64,000 nucleotides of DNA from JAPLST01 sp964397565. GTDB taxonomy: Bacteria > Auribacterota > UBA3054 > JAPLST01. Positions 40,732 through 48,309 of this stretch are shown one piece after another. Position numbers and translations under genes: made by a program. Location of the stretch: positions 1 through 64,000 of the forward strand of contig CAYNJC010000001.1 in NCBI GenBank assembly GCA_964397565.1, written 5' to 3'. How positions within the stretch are numbered: the stretch's first letter is position 1; the number at the start of each line of letters is the position of its first letter. The notes below the pieces were generated by a model. It saw only the letters and a list, made by a program, of their open reading frames with translations, was not told the origin of the DNA and did no database searches.

Positions 40732-42804
40732 TCATCCTTCCGCCTTCGGCGGGGTCAGCGACTGGCACTCGGTCACGCTGATGCGCATGTCCATCGGCTG
40801 GCCAAAGTCGGCATGGTCGAAATATTCGCTGGCGCCGCCGGCCGCGCGGCCCAGCGCAAAGGCCGCCATCGCAATCCGTTTGACGCGCGCCACCGTGATT
40901 TTTTTGTCGAGCAGCAGCGGCCAGCAAATGCCCAGCCAGACGCACGCAATCGCCGCGTCCACATTCACCGCCAGCACATTGCGGGTGATACCCACATCGC
41001 GCAGCGCCCGCGCCAGCATGTGGTAAAACGCCAGGAACGTGTGCGGCACGCCCGTTTTTTCAAGATACGCCGCGATAATGCGCTCGCGCGGATCGTAGTT
41101 GATCTCGGCCGTGCGATACACCGGATGGCCCAGGCACGGCACCCGCTCAAATTGTTTGTCGTTGTCCTGCGCTTCGCGTTTGCGGCGTTGCGTGTCGGCG
41201 GTCACCTCCTGCGCCACCGCGCGGATCAGCGCGTCCTGCCCGGTGGCATACGGATCCTCCAATTTGCTTTTGGCAAAGGCCTCGATCATCATCGCCACCG
41301 CGTCGCAGCCGTTGCCGCCATGCACGCTGCCAATGCAGGCCAAGGTCGCGATCATGGCGGTGTGCGGCTCGTTGCCGGCCGAGGCCGACAGTTTCGCGGC
41401 TTGAGATGAGATTGCGCCGGGCCCATTGGTGAAACTGGCGATCAGCGTTTGTTCGATCAGGGCCGGCTCGAACGGTTGGCGGGCGGGATAGCCGGTCCAA
41501 CCCAAAATGATCGTCTCGGCAAAGCTGCCGTGTTGCATCAGCTCCATCAGATTGCGGCCGTAAATGCGTGGCGTCACGCCGTCATTGGCTGACGCGTGAC
41601 TGGCATTGCGCATATCGCGGCGGGTGATGCCGCGGCCGAACTGGGTGCGTTGCGCGGCGGCGACCTGCTCTTTATACGGTTCAGGAATCGCGCCTTCACT
41701 CGGTACCAGCCGTGGCGGCAGGCGTTTTGCCAGATCGCCCATGTTGATAATCCACGGGTTCAATTTTAAGGGGGCATAATGCTGATAATCGCGTTCGATG
41801 TCCAGCACGTCGTACAGCATCCGCGCCGCTTCCGGCACATCATGCAGGGCTTGAATGCGCAGCCCGCGGACTGGTTTGTGCCCGCGCATGGATTTCATTC
41901 CGTGGGCGTACGGCGGCACGCCGAGATAGCCATCAAACAAGGCGATTTTGTCGCGCGCGCTGGTGCCGCGGCCCTCGACCACCGCGCCGGCGTGCCCGAG
42001 CGACATGCTTTTTTCGTCCGCCAGCGTGCCACCGACATAGACGATCACCGGCTTGCTGAAGTGCGTCTCCTCCATCCACGCCAGCGCCTCCTGCTCGTAC
42101 AGGCCACCCGGCTCGACATACAAAATGATAACCTTGGTCTCGTCGTCGTGGGCCGCCAAGGCCAGCAGATCGCGCAAGGGCGTTAAGATCAAATGGTCTT
42201 TGCCGGTCGAGATGCCGAAACGCACGCCAATGCCCGCGCCATACAAATACGCGGCCAGCGTGTTGACCATGTTGCCGCTGTTGGAGATGATCGTGGCGCT
42301 GCCGGGATGAAACGTTTCGTCGGGCTGGTCACCGCCGACCGCGCCGATGCGGACGTGGTCGTGTACATTGATGACCCCCAGCGTGTTGCAGCCCAGCACA
42401 TCAATGTTGCGCTGCTTGCACAAGTTGTGAATCTTGGCGGCCACCTCGATCGCGACATGCTCGGTGACGATGAAAACCGTCTCAACCGTGCTGCTCGAGA
42501 CGCTCAACGCATTCTTGATGTCGCCATAGACGGCCTCCGGCGGCGAATAGATCGTGATCTTGTTGGGATGCTGCTCGACCGGCAAGGCTTCCAGCATGTC
42601 GGCGTAGGTCGAAAAGACCGGAATGGACGGGTGTTGTTCGACGGCAATCTGATCGCCGCCCTTGCCCAGCGCCCAGCCACCGACAATGTTGCGACCGTAG
42701 CGCTGAGTCACCATCGTGACTTTGCTGGCCTCGCGCCCGGTGACATTCGAGACGACCGCCCGGCTGGTTTTATTTAAAATGTCCGTTAGCGTTTGCGCGC
42801 GCAT
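40732..42804 (-). CDS. aclA: ATP-citrate lyase, large subunit (CoA-ligase alpha plus citrate-synthase domain)
   Basis: With AclB this enzyme cleaves citrate to acetyl-CoA and oxaloacetate using ATP and CoA. The N-terminal half is a succinyl-CoA-synthetase alpha-like CoA-binding/ligase module ending in the phospho-histidine site SLGHAGAVVEGRGTSA (His at about residue 270). The C-terminal half is a citrate-synthase-like domain with GGNGCDAVAMMIEAF, CLGHPVYRTAEINYDPRERII and NVDAAIACVWLGICWPLL. At 690 residues it is somewhat longer than the roughly 610-aa AclA of Chlorobium, as remembered. The start overlaps the aclB end by 19 bp, so the two are coupled. ATP-citrate lyase is a marker of the reductive TCA cycle in some bacteria, but the other cycle genes are not in view. 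Confidence 0.92.
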   Translation of the reverse strand: MRAQTLTDILNKTSRAVVSNVTGREASKVTMVTQRYGRNIVGGWALGKGGDQIAVEQHPSIPVFSTYADMLEALPVEQHPNKITIYSPPEAVYGDIKNALSVSSSTVETVFIVTEHVAIEVAAKIHNLCKQRNIDVLGCNTLGVINVHDHVRIGAVGGDQPDETFHPGSATIISNSGNMVNTLAAYLYGAGIGVRFGISTGKDHLILTPLRDLLALAAHDDETKVIILYVEPGGLYEQEALAWMEETHFSKPVIVYVGGTLADEKSMSLGHAGAVVEGRGTSARDKIALFDGYLGVPPYAHGMKSMRGHKPVRGLRIQALHDVPEAARMLYDVLDIERDYQHYAPLKLNPWIINMGDLAKRLPPRLVPSEGAIPEPYKEQVAAAQRTQFGRGITRRDMRNASHASANDGVTPRIYGRNLMELMQHGSFAETIILGWTGYPARQPFEPALIEQTLIASFTNGPGAISSQAAKLSASAGNEPHTAMIATLACIGSVHGGNGCDAVAMMIEAFAKSKLEDPYATGQDALIRAVAQEVTADTQRRKREAQDNDKQFERVPCLGHPVYRTAEINYDPRERIIAAYLEKTGVPHTFLAFYHMLARALRDVGITRNVLAVNVDAAIACVWLGICWPLLLDKKITVARVKRIAMAAFALGRAAGGASEYFDHADFGQPMDMRISVTECQSLTPPKAEG

Positions 42805-44039
42805 GTCGGTTTCCTTGCGGGTGCGGTGAGAAATTGATGCAATTCGGCGGCGTATTGCGCCACCATCGTGATCGGCGTGTCCGGGCCGCAGATGAGATAC
42901 GGCCAGTCGAGTTCCTCGAGCGCCTGCTGCAACGAGAGCAGGCCGGCAACCAGCCCCGGGCCCCCGCGCCCGATCACGGTCGGCAGCGCGCGCCCGGCGC
43001 GCAACGGCGCATACTCGCGCAGGGCATCGGCAATCGCCTGCAACGTGACGTCAATGCGCGTGTTGTTCGCCTTGCCGCCCAAAATCAGCAGTACCCCGGC
43101 GCGCGCCAACTTGTGTTTGAAACACAACGCCGCCGTGCCGCGCATGCGTTCGTACGGCGGATTGCCGCCGAAATCCGAGAGAAACATGGGATCACCACCA
43201 CTGCGATACAAGCTCTCAATGATGATCGTCGAAGCCCCGCCGCCAAAGAGGATCGGCAACACGCCAGTACCGCCCAGCTCACTGACATGGGCTTGCCCCT
43301 GATACGACGAGGCGTTCCAGCGATTCAGCTCTTCCTGGAATTCCGAGGTCGCTTCCGGATATTCCGGCCAGACAAAGCCGGGATTGCGCTGCTTGAAATT
43401 GGCGTCGTCGAAAACTGCCTTGAAATCGCACGCGACTGGTTTGCTCTCCGGCGTGATCCGCCACGGATTCACTTCGCACATCTGCATGCCGGACGTGATG
43501 AACATGTCCCAGACATTCACCAGCGCCCGCGCCAACGGGCTGATCAGCGCGCGTGGCGCCTTCAGCTCTTCGAGCAATTCACCGGCTTGATACGCGTCCA
43601 ATCCCTGGTACACATCCACCGGAAATGTTTTCTTGTCGTCGGCCGAGATCTGCTCGACATCCACGCCGCCCTTCAGCGACAACGTGATCGCCGGCGACAA
43701 AAACCGCGAGTCGTACGTGATCGCCGTGTACACTTCGCACGTCGCCGGAATGTACTGCGTCAGGTAGGCCGTGCGCGCCATGCGCTGGTTGATCTGTACC
43801 GACGCCAGGCGCTGCAATGCCTGAGTCGCATCCTGGGCCGTGTCAACCATTTCGACCGCGCCGGTTTTGCCGCGCCGCCCAGCCAGAATGTCCGGCTTCG
43901 CCAGGGCCTTGCCCCATTTGCCCAGCGCTTCCTGAATCCGCCCGCGCGGCGCCGGCCATTCGACAAATTCCGGCGTCGGTATCGCAAAGCGCGGCGCGAG
44001 ATGCTTCAGAAATGTTAGTTCACCAACCTGTCGTGCCAT
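42786..44039 (-). CDS. aclB: ATP-citrate lyase, small subunit (ATP-grasp)
   Basis: The 417-residue subunit corresponds to the N-terminal ATP-grasp/succinyl-CoA-synthetase-beta-like part of eukaryotic ATP-citrate lyase. Visible family segments are LVNVWDMFITSGMQMCEVNPWRI (the E-x-NP metal-binding block), VACDFKAVFDDANFKQRNPGFVWPEYPE, and ILFGGGASTIIIESLYRSGGDPMFLSDFGGNPPYERMRGTA. The C-terminal part, LILGGKANNTRIDVTLQAIADAL and PTVIGRGGPGLVAGLLSL, is the citrate/phosphate-binding half. It is read first from a promoter in the symmetrical site at 44127-44156 shared with alanine dehydrogenase. Confidence 0.92.
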   Translation of the reverse strand: MARQVGELTFLKHLAPRFAIPTPEFVEWPAPRGRIQEALGKWGKALAKPDILAGRRGKTGAVEMVDTAQDATQALQRLASVQINQRMARTAYLTQYIPATCEVYTAITYDSRFLSPAITLSLKGGVDVEQISADDKKTFPVDVYQGLDAYQAGELLEELKAPRALISPLARALVNVWDMFITSGMQMCEVNPWRITPESKPVACDFKAVFDDANFKQRNPGFVWPEYPEATSEFQEELNRWNASSYQGQAHVSELGGTGVLPILFGGGASTIIIESLYRSGGDPMFLSDFGGNPPYERMRGTAALCFKHKLARAGVLLILGGKANNTRIDVTLQAIADALREYAPLRAGRALPTVIGRGGPGLVAGLLSLQQALEELDWPYLICGPDTPITMVAQYAAELHQFLTAPARKPTCARKR

Positions 44040-44126
44040 GCCGTGTGTCCCCTTGCATGTTCGTTATCCAGCACGCCGGTACAGCCGCGGCACCGTGGCA
44101 GGTCTGCGCGCCGGAACTTGGAAATA

Positions 44127-44156
44127 GCATAGTATAGCAAATTTGATATACTATGC
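44127..44156. promoter_or_regulatory. Symmetrical divergent promoter/operator between aclB and ald
   Basis: GCATAGTATA and TATACTATGC are perfect 10-bp inverted repeats separated by 10 bp. Each arm holds a TATACT -10 preceded by TG (TGATATACT rightward, TGCTATACT leftward), so the site offers an extended -10 in both directions and could also be a dimer-binding operator controlling both genes. Confidence 0.6.
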
Positions 44157-44183
44157 GGTAACTAACGTACGGTTGGAATTTTT

Positions 44184-45296
44184 ATGACAATTGGCATACC
44201 GAAAGAAATCAAAGTGCGCGAACAGCGCGTCTCGCTCTTCCCCGCCGGCGTCAGCGCGTTGACCGCGGCGGGTCACACGATTGTGGTCGAGCGCGGCGCC
44301 GGCGTCGGCTGCGGCATTGGCGATGACTACTATGCGCGGCTCGGCGCGCGCTGCGGCACACGCGAGGAAGCGTGGGCGCAGGAGTTTGTGTTGAAAGTGA
44401 AAGAGCCGATAGCCAGCGAGTATCATTTTCTGCGCCCCGAGCTGCTCTTGTTCACGTACCTGCATCTGGCGGCCGACAAGCCCTTGACGGAGCGGCTGGT
44501 TAAATCCGGCTGCACGGCACTGGCGTACGAAAGCGTCGAGCTGCCGAATGGCGCGTTGCCGCTGCTGGCACCCATGTCGGAGATTGCCGGGCGGATGGCC
44601 ACCCTGCAAGCCGCCCAATTGCTGTCGAGCAACACCAACGGCAATGGCAAATTGATTGGCGGCGTCACGGGCGTACTGCCGTGCAAAGTGGTCGTGCTGG
44701 GCGCGGGTGTTGCCGGCACCAACGCGGCGGAAATGGCGGTCGGCCTGCGCGCCGATGTCACCATTATGGATGTCAGTTGGGAGAAGCTGCAGCGCGTGTA
44801 CTTCAATCTCGACGGGCGTGTCAAAACGCGACTGTCATCGCCGGAGCTCATCCGCGAGGAGCTGGCCACCGCGGACATTGTCATTTGCTGCGTCTTGGTG
44901 CCGAATGCCGTGGCGCCGCGCTTGGTGACGTGCGAGATGATTGCCGGCATGCGCCCTGGCGCGGTGATTGTAGATGTCTCGATTGACCAGGGCGGCGCCA
45001 CGGAGCTGTCACGCCCGACCACCCACGAAAACCCGTGTATTGTCACCGACAACGGCGTCCTGTTGTACTGCGTCGCCAACATGCCCGGTTCCTATCCGCG
45101 CACGTCCGCCGAAGCGCTGACCAACGCGACCCTGCCCTACGCACTCGCCCTGGCAAACAACGGCTGGCGCGCCGCGGTGCGCAGTACGCCGGCTTTGCTC
45201 AACGCCGTGAATGTCAGTGACGGCAAGATTTATTGTGCGCCGGTGGCCGAGCGCTGGGGCTTTCCGGCCGCACCGCGCAATGCCCTGGCGAAGTAA
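44184..45296 (+). CDS. ald: Alanine dehydrogenase
   Basis: NAD-dependent enzyme that interconverts L-alanine with pyruvate plus ammonia. The 370-residue length and motifs fit Ald/PntA-type enzymes: IGIPKEIKVREQRVSLFPAGV at the start, VLKVKEPIASEYHFLRPELLLFTYLHLAADKPL (catalytic Lys and His of the pyruvate site), the Rossmann motif VVVLGAGVAGTNAAEMAVGLRADVTIMD, and VIVDVSIDQGGATELSRPTTHENP, ending with VANMPGSYPRTSAEALTNATLPYAL. It is transcribed divergently from ATP-citrate lyase through a shared symmetrical promoter, which may link acetyl-CoA/oxaloacetate and alanine metabolism. The ribosome site (GGAAT) is weak. Confidence 0.95.
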   Translation: MTIGIPKEIKVREQRVSLFPAGVSALTAAGHTIVVERGAGVGCGIGDDYYARLGARCGTREEAWAQEFVLKVKEPIASEYHFLRPELLLFTYLHLAADKPLTERLVKSGCTALAYESVELPNGALPLLAPMSEIAGRMATLQAAQLLSSNTNGNGKLIGGVTGVLPCKVVVLGAGVAGTNAAEMAVGLRADVTIMDVSWEKLQRVYFNLDGRVKTRLSSPELIREELATADIVICCVLVPNAVAPRLVTCEMIAGMRPGAVIVDVSIDQGGATELSRPTTHENPCIVTDNGVLLYCVANMPGSYPRTSAEALTNATLPYALALANNGWRAAVRSTPALLNAVNVSDGKIYCAPVAERWGFPAAPRNALAK

Positions 45297-45700
45297 ACTG
45301 ACCTGAAGTGTATTTTGTGCGCCAGGCACCCGAAGTGGGTGCGTCAGCTGCTTGGAGCTGGTTTGGCTAGTCCCGCCACCGGCGCGGATCCCGCCATCGG
45401 CGGGATGGACGGTACGCCAGCACGTCAGTGGCGCAGCATGTAGTCGCGGAACGGCGTTCCGCGTCTGGCGTGTCCCGGAATGCGCCCCACGCCGTGCGGC
45501 GGCTACGGGCAGAAACGCATCTGGCGGCGGCAGATTCGCTGCGTAGAGACCCCCACGACCTTGCGTCGTGGGTGAATGAGATTGAGTAATAAAGGCGCGC
45601 CCTCGTCCCTTTCTCAATCTCTGCTTCCACCGATCCCGCCGCCGGCGTGGATCGGTGGGGAGCCACAGCACATACCAACCGCCGCAGGGCGCACATTGTG
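45297..45700. repeat. Intergenic palindromes between ald and gap
   Basis: No gene is visible. The region holds several perfect short hairpins: CGCGGAAC-GGC-GTTCCGCG (near 45447), CCCACGAC-CTTGC-GTCGTGGG (near 45551), the GATCCCGCCATCGGCGGGAT palindrome (near 45387), and an ACGCCGTGCGGCGGCTACGG word (near 45488) also seen near 13682. They form a dispersed REP-like family. Confidence 0.5.
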
Positions 45701-45701
45701 G

Positions 45702-45730
45702 TTGCATTCGTTACCTGAAAATGGTATACT
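45702..45730 (+). promoter_or_regulatory. Promoter of gap-pgk
   Basis: TTGCAT (45702-45707), 17 bp, TATACT (45725-45730) with TGG just before it, giving an extended -10. The gap ATG lies about 65 bp downstream, preceded by GGGAGA. Confidence 0.7.
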
Positions 45731-45794
45731 TTCGCTGCGGTTAATGTGTATCATGCACATTACTTTTTAACTGTTTTGACTTAGGGAGACTCAA

Positions 45795-46868
45795 ATGGCA
45801 ATCAAAGTTGGTATCAATGGTTTCGGCCGGATTGGCCGCCTCGTGTTACAGGCGATGTGCGATCAAGGCCTGCTCGGCAAGAGCATTGACGTGGTCGCGG
45901 TCGTGGATATTTCGACCGACGCCGAATATTTTGCGTATCAGTTGAAGTATGACTCGGTGCACGGCCGCTTCAAACATGAAGTGTCCGCCGTCAAGAGCGA
46001 CCCGGCCAAGGACGAGGCCGACACGCTGGTCATCAACGGCAACAAGATCAAGTGCATCATGGCCACCAAGACGCCCGACCAACTGCCTTGGAAGGCGCTC
46101 GGCGTGGACTATGTGATCGAGTCCACCGGCCTCTTCACCGATTCTGAAAAAGCCAAGGGCCATCTCGCGGCCGGCGCCAAGAAAGTGATCATCTCCGCGC
46201 CCGGCAAAGGTGACGTCAAGACCCTCCTGATCGGCGTCAACTGCGACGAATACGATCCGGCCAAGCATCACATCGTCTCGAATGCATCCTGCACGACCAA
46301 CTGTCTCGCGCCATTGGTGCACGTGCTGCTGAAGGAAGGCATCGGGATCGAGAACGGCTTGATGACCACGATCCACTCCTACACCGCGACCCAGAAGACC
46401 GTTGACGGCCCGTCGAAGAAAGACTGGCGCGGCGGGCGCGCGGCCGCCATCAACATCATTCCCTCGAGCACCGGCGCGGCCAAGGCCGTCGGCGAAGTGC
46501 TCCCGGCCGTCAAGGGCAAGTTGACCGGCATGGCCTTCCGCGTCCCCACCCCGGATGTCTCCGTGGTTGATCTGACCTTCCGTTCGGTCAAGGAAACGTC
46601 GATCGAGGAAATTGATGCGCTGCTGAAAAAAGCATCACAGACGTACCTCAAGGGCATCCTGGGCGTCGCCACCGAAGAAGTCGTCTCGACCGATTTTATC
46701 CACGACAATCGCTCGTCCATCTACGACTCGCTGGCCACCGTCCAGAACAATCTCAAGGGCGAAAAACGCTTCTTCAAAGTCGTCTCCTGGTACGACAACG
46801 AGTGGGGCTATTCCTGCCGCACCGTTGATCTGCTGGAACTAATGGCCAAAAAAGACGGCGTCAAGTAA
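45795..46868 (+). CDS. gap: Glyceraldehyde-3-phosphate dehydrogenase, type I
   Basis: Glycolytic/gluconeogenic NAD(P)-dependent enzyme converting glyceraldehyde-3-phosphate and phosphate to 1,3-bisphosphoglycerate. The NAD-binding start KVGINGFGRIGRLVLQA, the catalytic block SNASCTTNCLAPLVHVL (Cys near residue 165), the phosphate site MTTIHSYTATQKTVDGP and WRGGRAAAINIIPSSTGAAKAV, and the C-terminal WYDNEWGYSCRTVDLLELMAK are all present. At 357 residues it is slightly longer than the usual 335, through small insertions in the NAD domain (for example AVKSDPAKDEADTLVINGNK). It is followed by pgk in the same direction. Confidence 0.97.
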   Translation: MAIKVGINGFGRIGRLVLQAMCDQGLLGKSIDVVAVVDISTDAEYFAYQLKYDSVHGRFKHEVSAVKSDPAKDEADTLVINGNKIKCIMATKTPDQLPWKALGVDYVIESTGLFTDSEKAKGHLAAGAKKVIISAPGKGDVKTLLIGVNCDEYDPAKHHIVSNASCTTNCLAPLVHVLLKEGIGIENGLMTTIHSYTATQKTVDGPSKKDWRGGRAAAINIIPSSTGAAKAVGEVLPAVKGKLTGMAFRVPTPDVSVVDLTFRSVKETSIEEIDALLKKASQTYLKGILGVATEEVVSTDFIHDNRSSIYDSLATVQNNLKGEKRFFKVVSWYDNEWGYSCRTVDLLELMAKKDGVK

Positions 46869-46886
46869 GCCACATGTTTTGTCACC

Positions 46887-46914
46887 CGCGCCGCCGCGTT
46901 CGCGCGGCGGCGCG
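46887..46914 (+). other. Intercistronic hairpin with TTCG loop between gap and pgk
   Basis: CGCGCCGCCGCG and CGCGGCGGCGCG pair perfectly over 12 bp around a TTCG tetraloop. It lies 18 bp after the gap stop and 19 bp before the pgk ATG, with no T-run, so it is more likely an mRNA-stability or processing structure than a terminator. It could adjust the gap to pgk ratio. Confidence 0.6.
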
Positions 46915-46933
46915 CCTTCATCCGGGAGCTGCT

Positions 46934-48187
46934 ATGAACAAGAAAACGCTGCGCGATGTCGCGCTCAACGGCAAGCGCGTCGTGATGCGCGTCGATTTTA
47001 ACGTGCCGATCAAAGACGGCGTGGTCGGCGATGACACCCGCATTAGCTCGGCCTTGCCCTCGATCAATTACTGCCTCGAGCACGGCGCGTCGGTCATGCT
47101 GATGAGCCACTTGGGCCGGCCCAAGGGCGGCAAAATCGAGCCGGAATTTTCGCTGAAGCCGGTCGCCGTGCGGTTGCAGGAACTGCTGGGCAAGCCGGTC
47201 ACGTTTGTGGCCGACTGCATCGGCGACGAAGCCCTGGCGGTGGCCAAGGCGCTCAAGCCCGGCCAGGTCGCCCTCTTGGAGAACACCCGGTTCTACAAGG
47301 AAGAAGAAGGCAAAGCCAAGGTCGCCGACGATGCCACTGACGAGCAGAAAAAAACGGCCAAGCAAGAGATGAAGAAGAAGCAAGACGAGATGGCCAAGAA
47401 GCTGGCCGCGCTCGGCGATATCTATTGCAACGACGCGTTCGGCTCGGCCCATCGCGCGCATGCCTCGACCGCCGTGATCTGTAAATATTTCAAGGAGAAT
47501 GTCGCCGGCTTTTTGATGGAAAAAGAAATTGCCTATCTCGGCGGCGCCGTGGAAAACCCGACCCGGCCGTTTGTCGCCATTCTCGGCGGCGCCAAGGTTT
47601 CCGACAAAATTCCGGTCATCGAGAATTTGCTGGTCAAGGCCGATGCGATTATTATCGGCGGCGCGATGGCCTACACGTTTCTCAAAGCCAAGGGCGCCAG
47701 CATTGGCACGTCGCTGGTCGAGCCTGATCTGATCGGCAAAGCCAAGGAATTCATGGCAACCGCCAAGGCCACCAACAAGCCCTTACTCTTGCCGCTGGAT
47801 CACATGATCGCGACGAAGTTTGACCAGCCCGACGGCGCGCGCGTCATTGATGGGGAAAACATACCTGACGGCATGTGCGCTGTGGACATCGGCCCGAAGA
47901 CCATTGCCTTGTATGCCGCGACGATTGCCGGCGCCAAGACGATTGTCTGGAACGGCCCGATGGGCGTCTTTGAAGTGCCGGCGTTTGCCACGGGCACGTT
48001 TGCGATTGCGAAAGCAGTTGCGGCCAGCAGTGCGACCTCGATTGTCGGCGGCGGCGACTCCGTCTCGGCCGTCAAGAAGTCCGGCGTGGCAAAGCAAATC
48101 TCGCATATCAGCACGGGTGGTGGCGCCTCGCTCGAATATCTCGAAGGCCACAGTCTGCCGGGCATAGACGCCCTCAGCGACAAATAA
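46934..48187 (+). CDS. pgk: Phosphoglycerate kinase
   Basis: Transfers phosphate from 1,3-bisphosphoglycerate to ADP. Motifs: VVMRVDFNVPIKDGVVGDDTRI, SHLGRPKGGKIEPEFSLKPVA, VALLENTRFYKEEE, CNDAFGSAHRAHAST, FVAILGGAKVSDKIPVIENLL, and the nucleotide-site glycine block SIVGGGDSVSAVKKSGV. A Lys/Glu-rich insertion (about residues 122-150, KAKVADDATDEQKKTAKQEMKKKQ) lengthens the N-domain; total length is 417 aa. I place the start at 46934 because of GGGAG upstream and the family start. A strong terminator follows. Confidence 0.96.
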   Translation: MNKKTLRDVALNGKRVVMRVDFNVPIKDGVVGDDTRISSALPSINYCLEHGASVMLMSHLGRPKGGKIEPEFSLKPVAVRLQELLGKPVTFVADCIGDEALAVAKALKPGQVALLENTRFYKEEEGKAKVADDATDEQKKTAKQEMKKKQDEMAKKLAALGDIYCNDAFGSAHRAHASTAVICKYFKENVAGFLMEKEIAYLGGAVENPTRPFVAILGGAKVSDKIPVIENLLVKADAIIIGGAMAYTFLKAKGASIGTSLVEPDLIGKAKEFMATAKATNKPLLLPLDHMIATKFDQPDGARVIDGENIPDGMCAVDIGPKTIALYAATIAGAKTIVWNGPMGVFEVPAFATGTFAIAKAVAASSATSIVGGGDSVSAVKKSGVAKQISHISTGGGASLEYLEGHSLPGIDALSDK

Positions 48188-48217
48188 GCAGCGTACGCCC
48201 ACGCAATCAGCAAGTGT

Positions 48218-48248
48218 CGCGCGCGGCCTCCGCGCGCGGCGCTTTTTT
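48218..48248 (+). terminator. Rho-independent terminator after pgk
   Basis: CGCGCGCGG pairs perfectly with CCGCGCGCG around CCT, followed within 4 nt by a run of six T. It separates the gap-pgk operon from the cas genes. Confidence 0.85.
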
Positions 48249-48289
48249 CTGCGCACATAAAGCTCCTGACAGATTCTAACAGCATGTTA

Positions 48290-48298
48290 TGCTATTAT
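48290..48298 (+). promoter_or_regulatory. Extended -10 promoter of the cas operon
   Basis: TGC TATTAT (48290-48298) fits the extended -10 type seen elsewhere in the window. A CTGACA at 48266-48271 is a possible -35 but sits 21 bp away from this -10. The cas3 ATG follows at 48310, so the 5' leader would be only a few bases. Confidence 0.4.
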
Positions 48299-48309
48299 AG
48301 TGTAATCCT

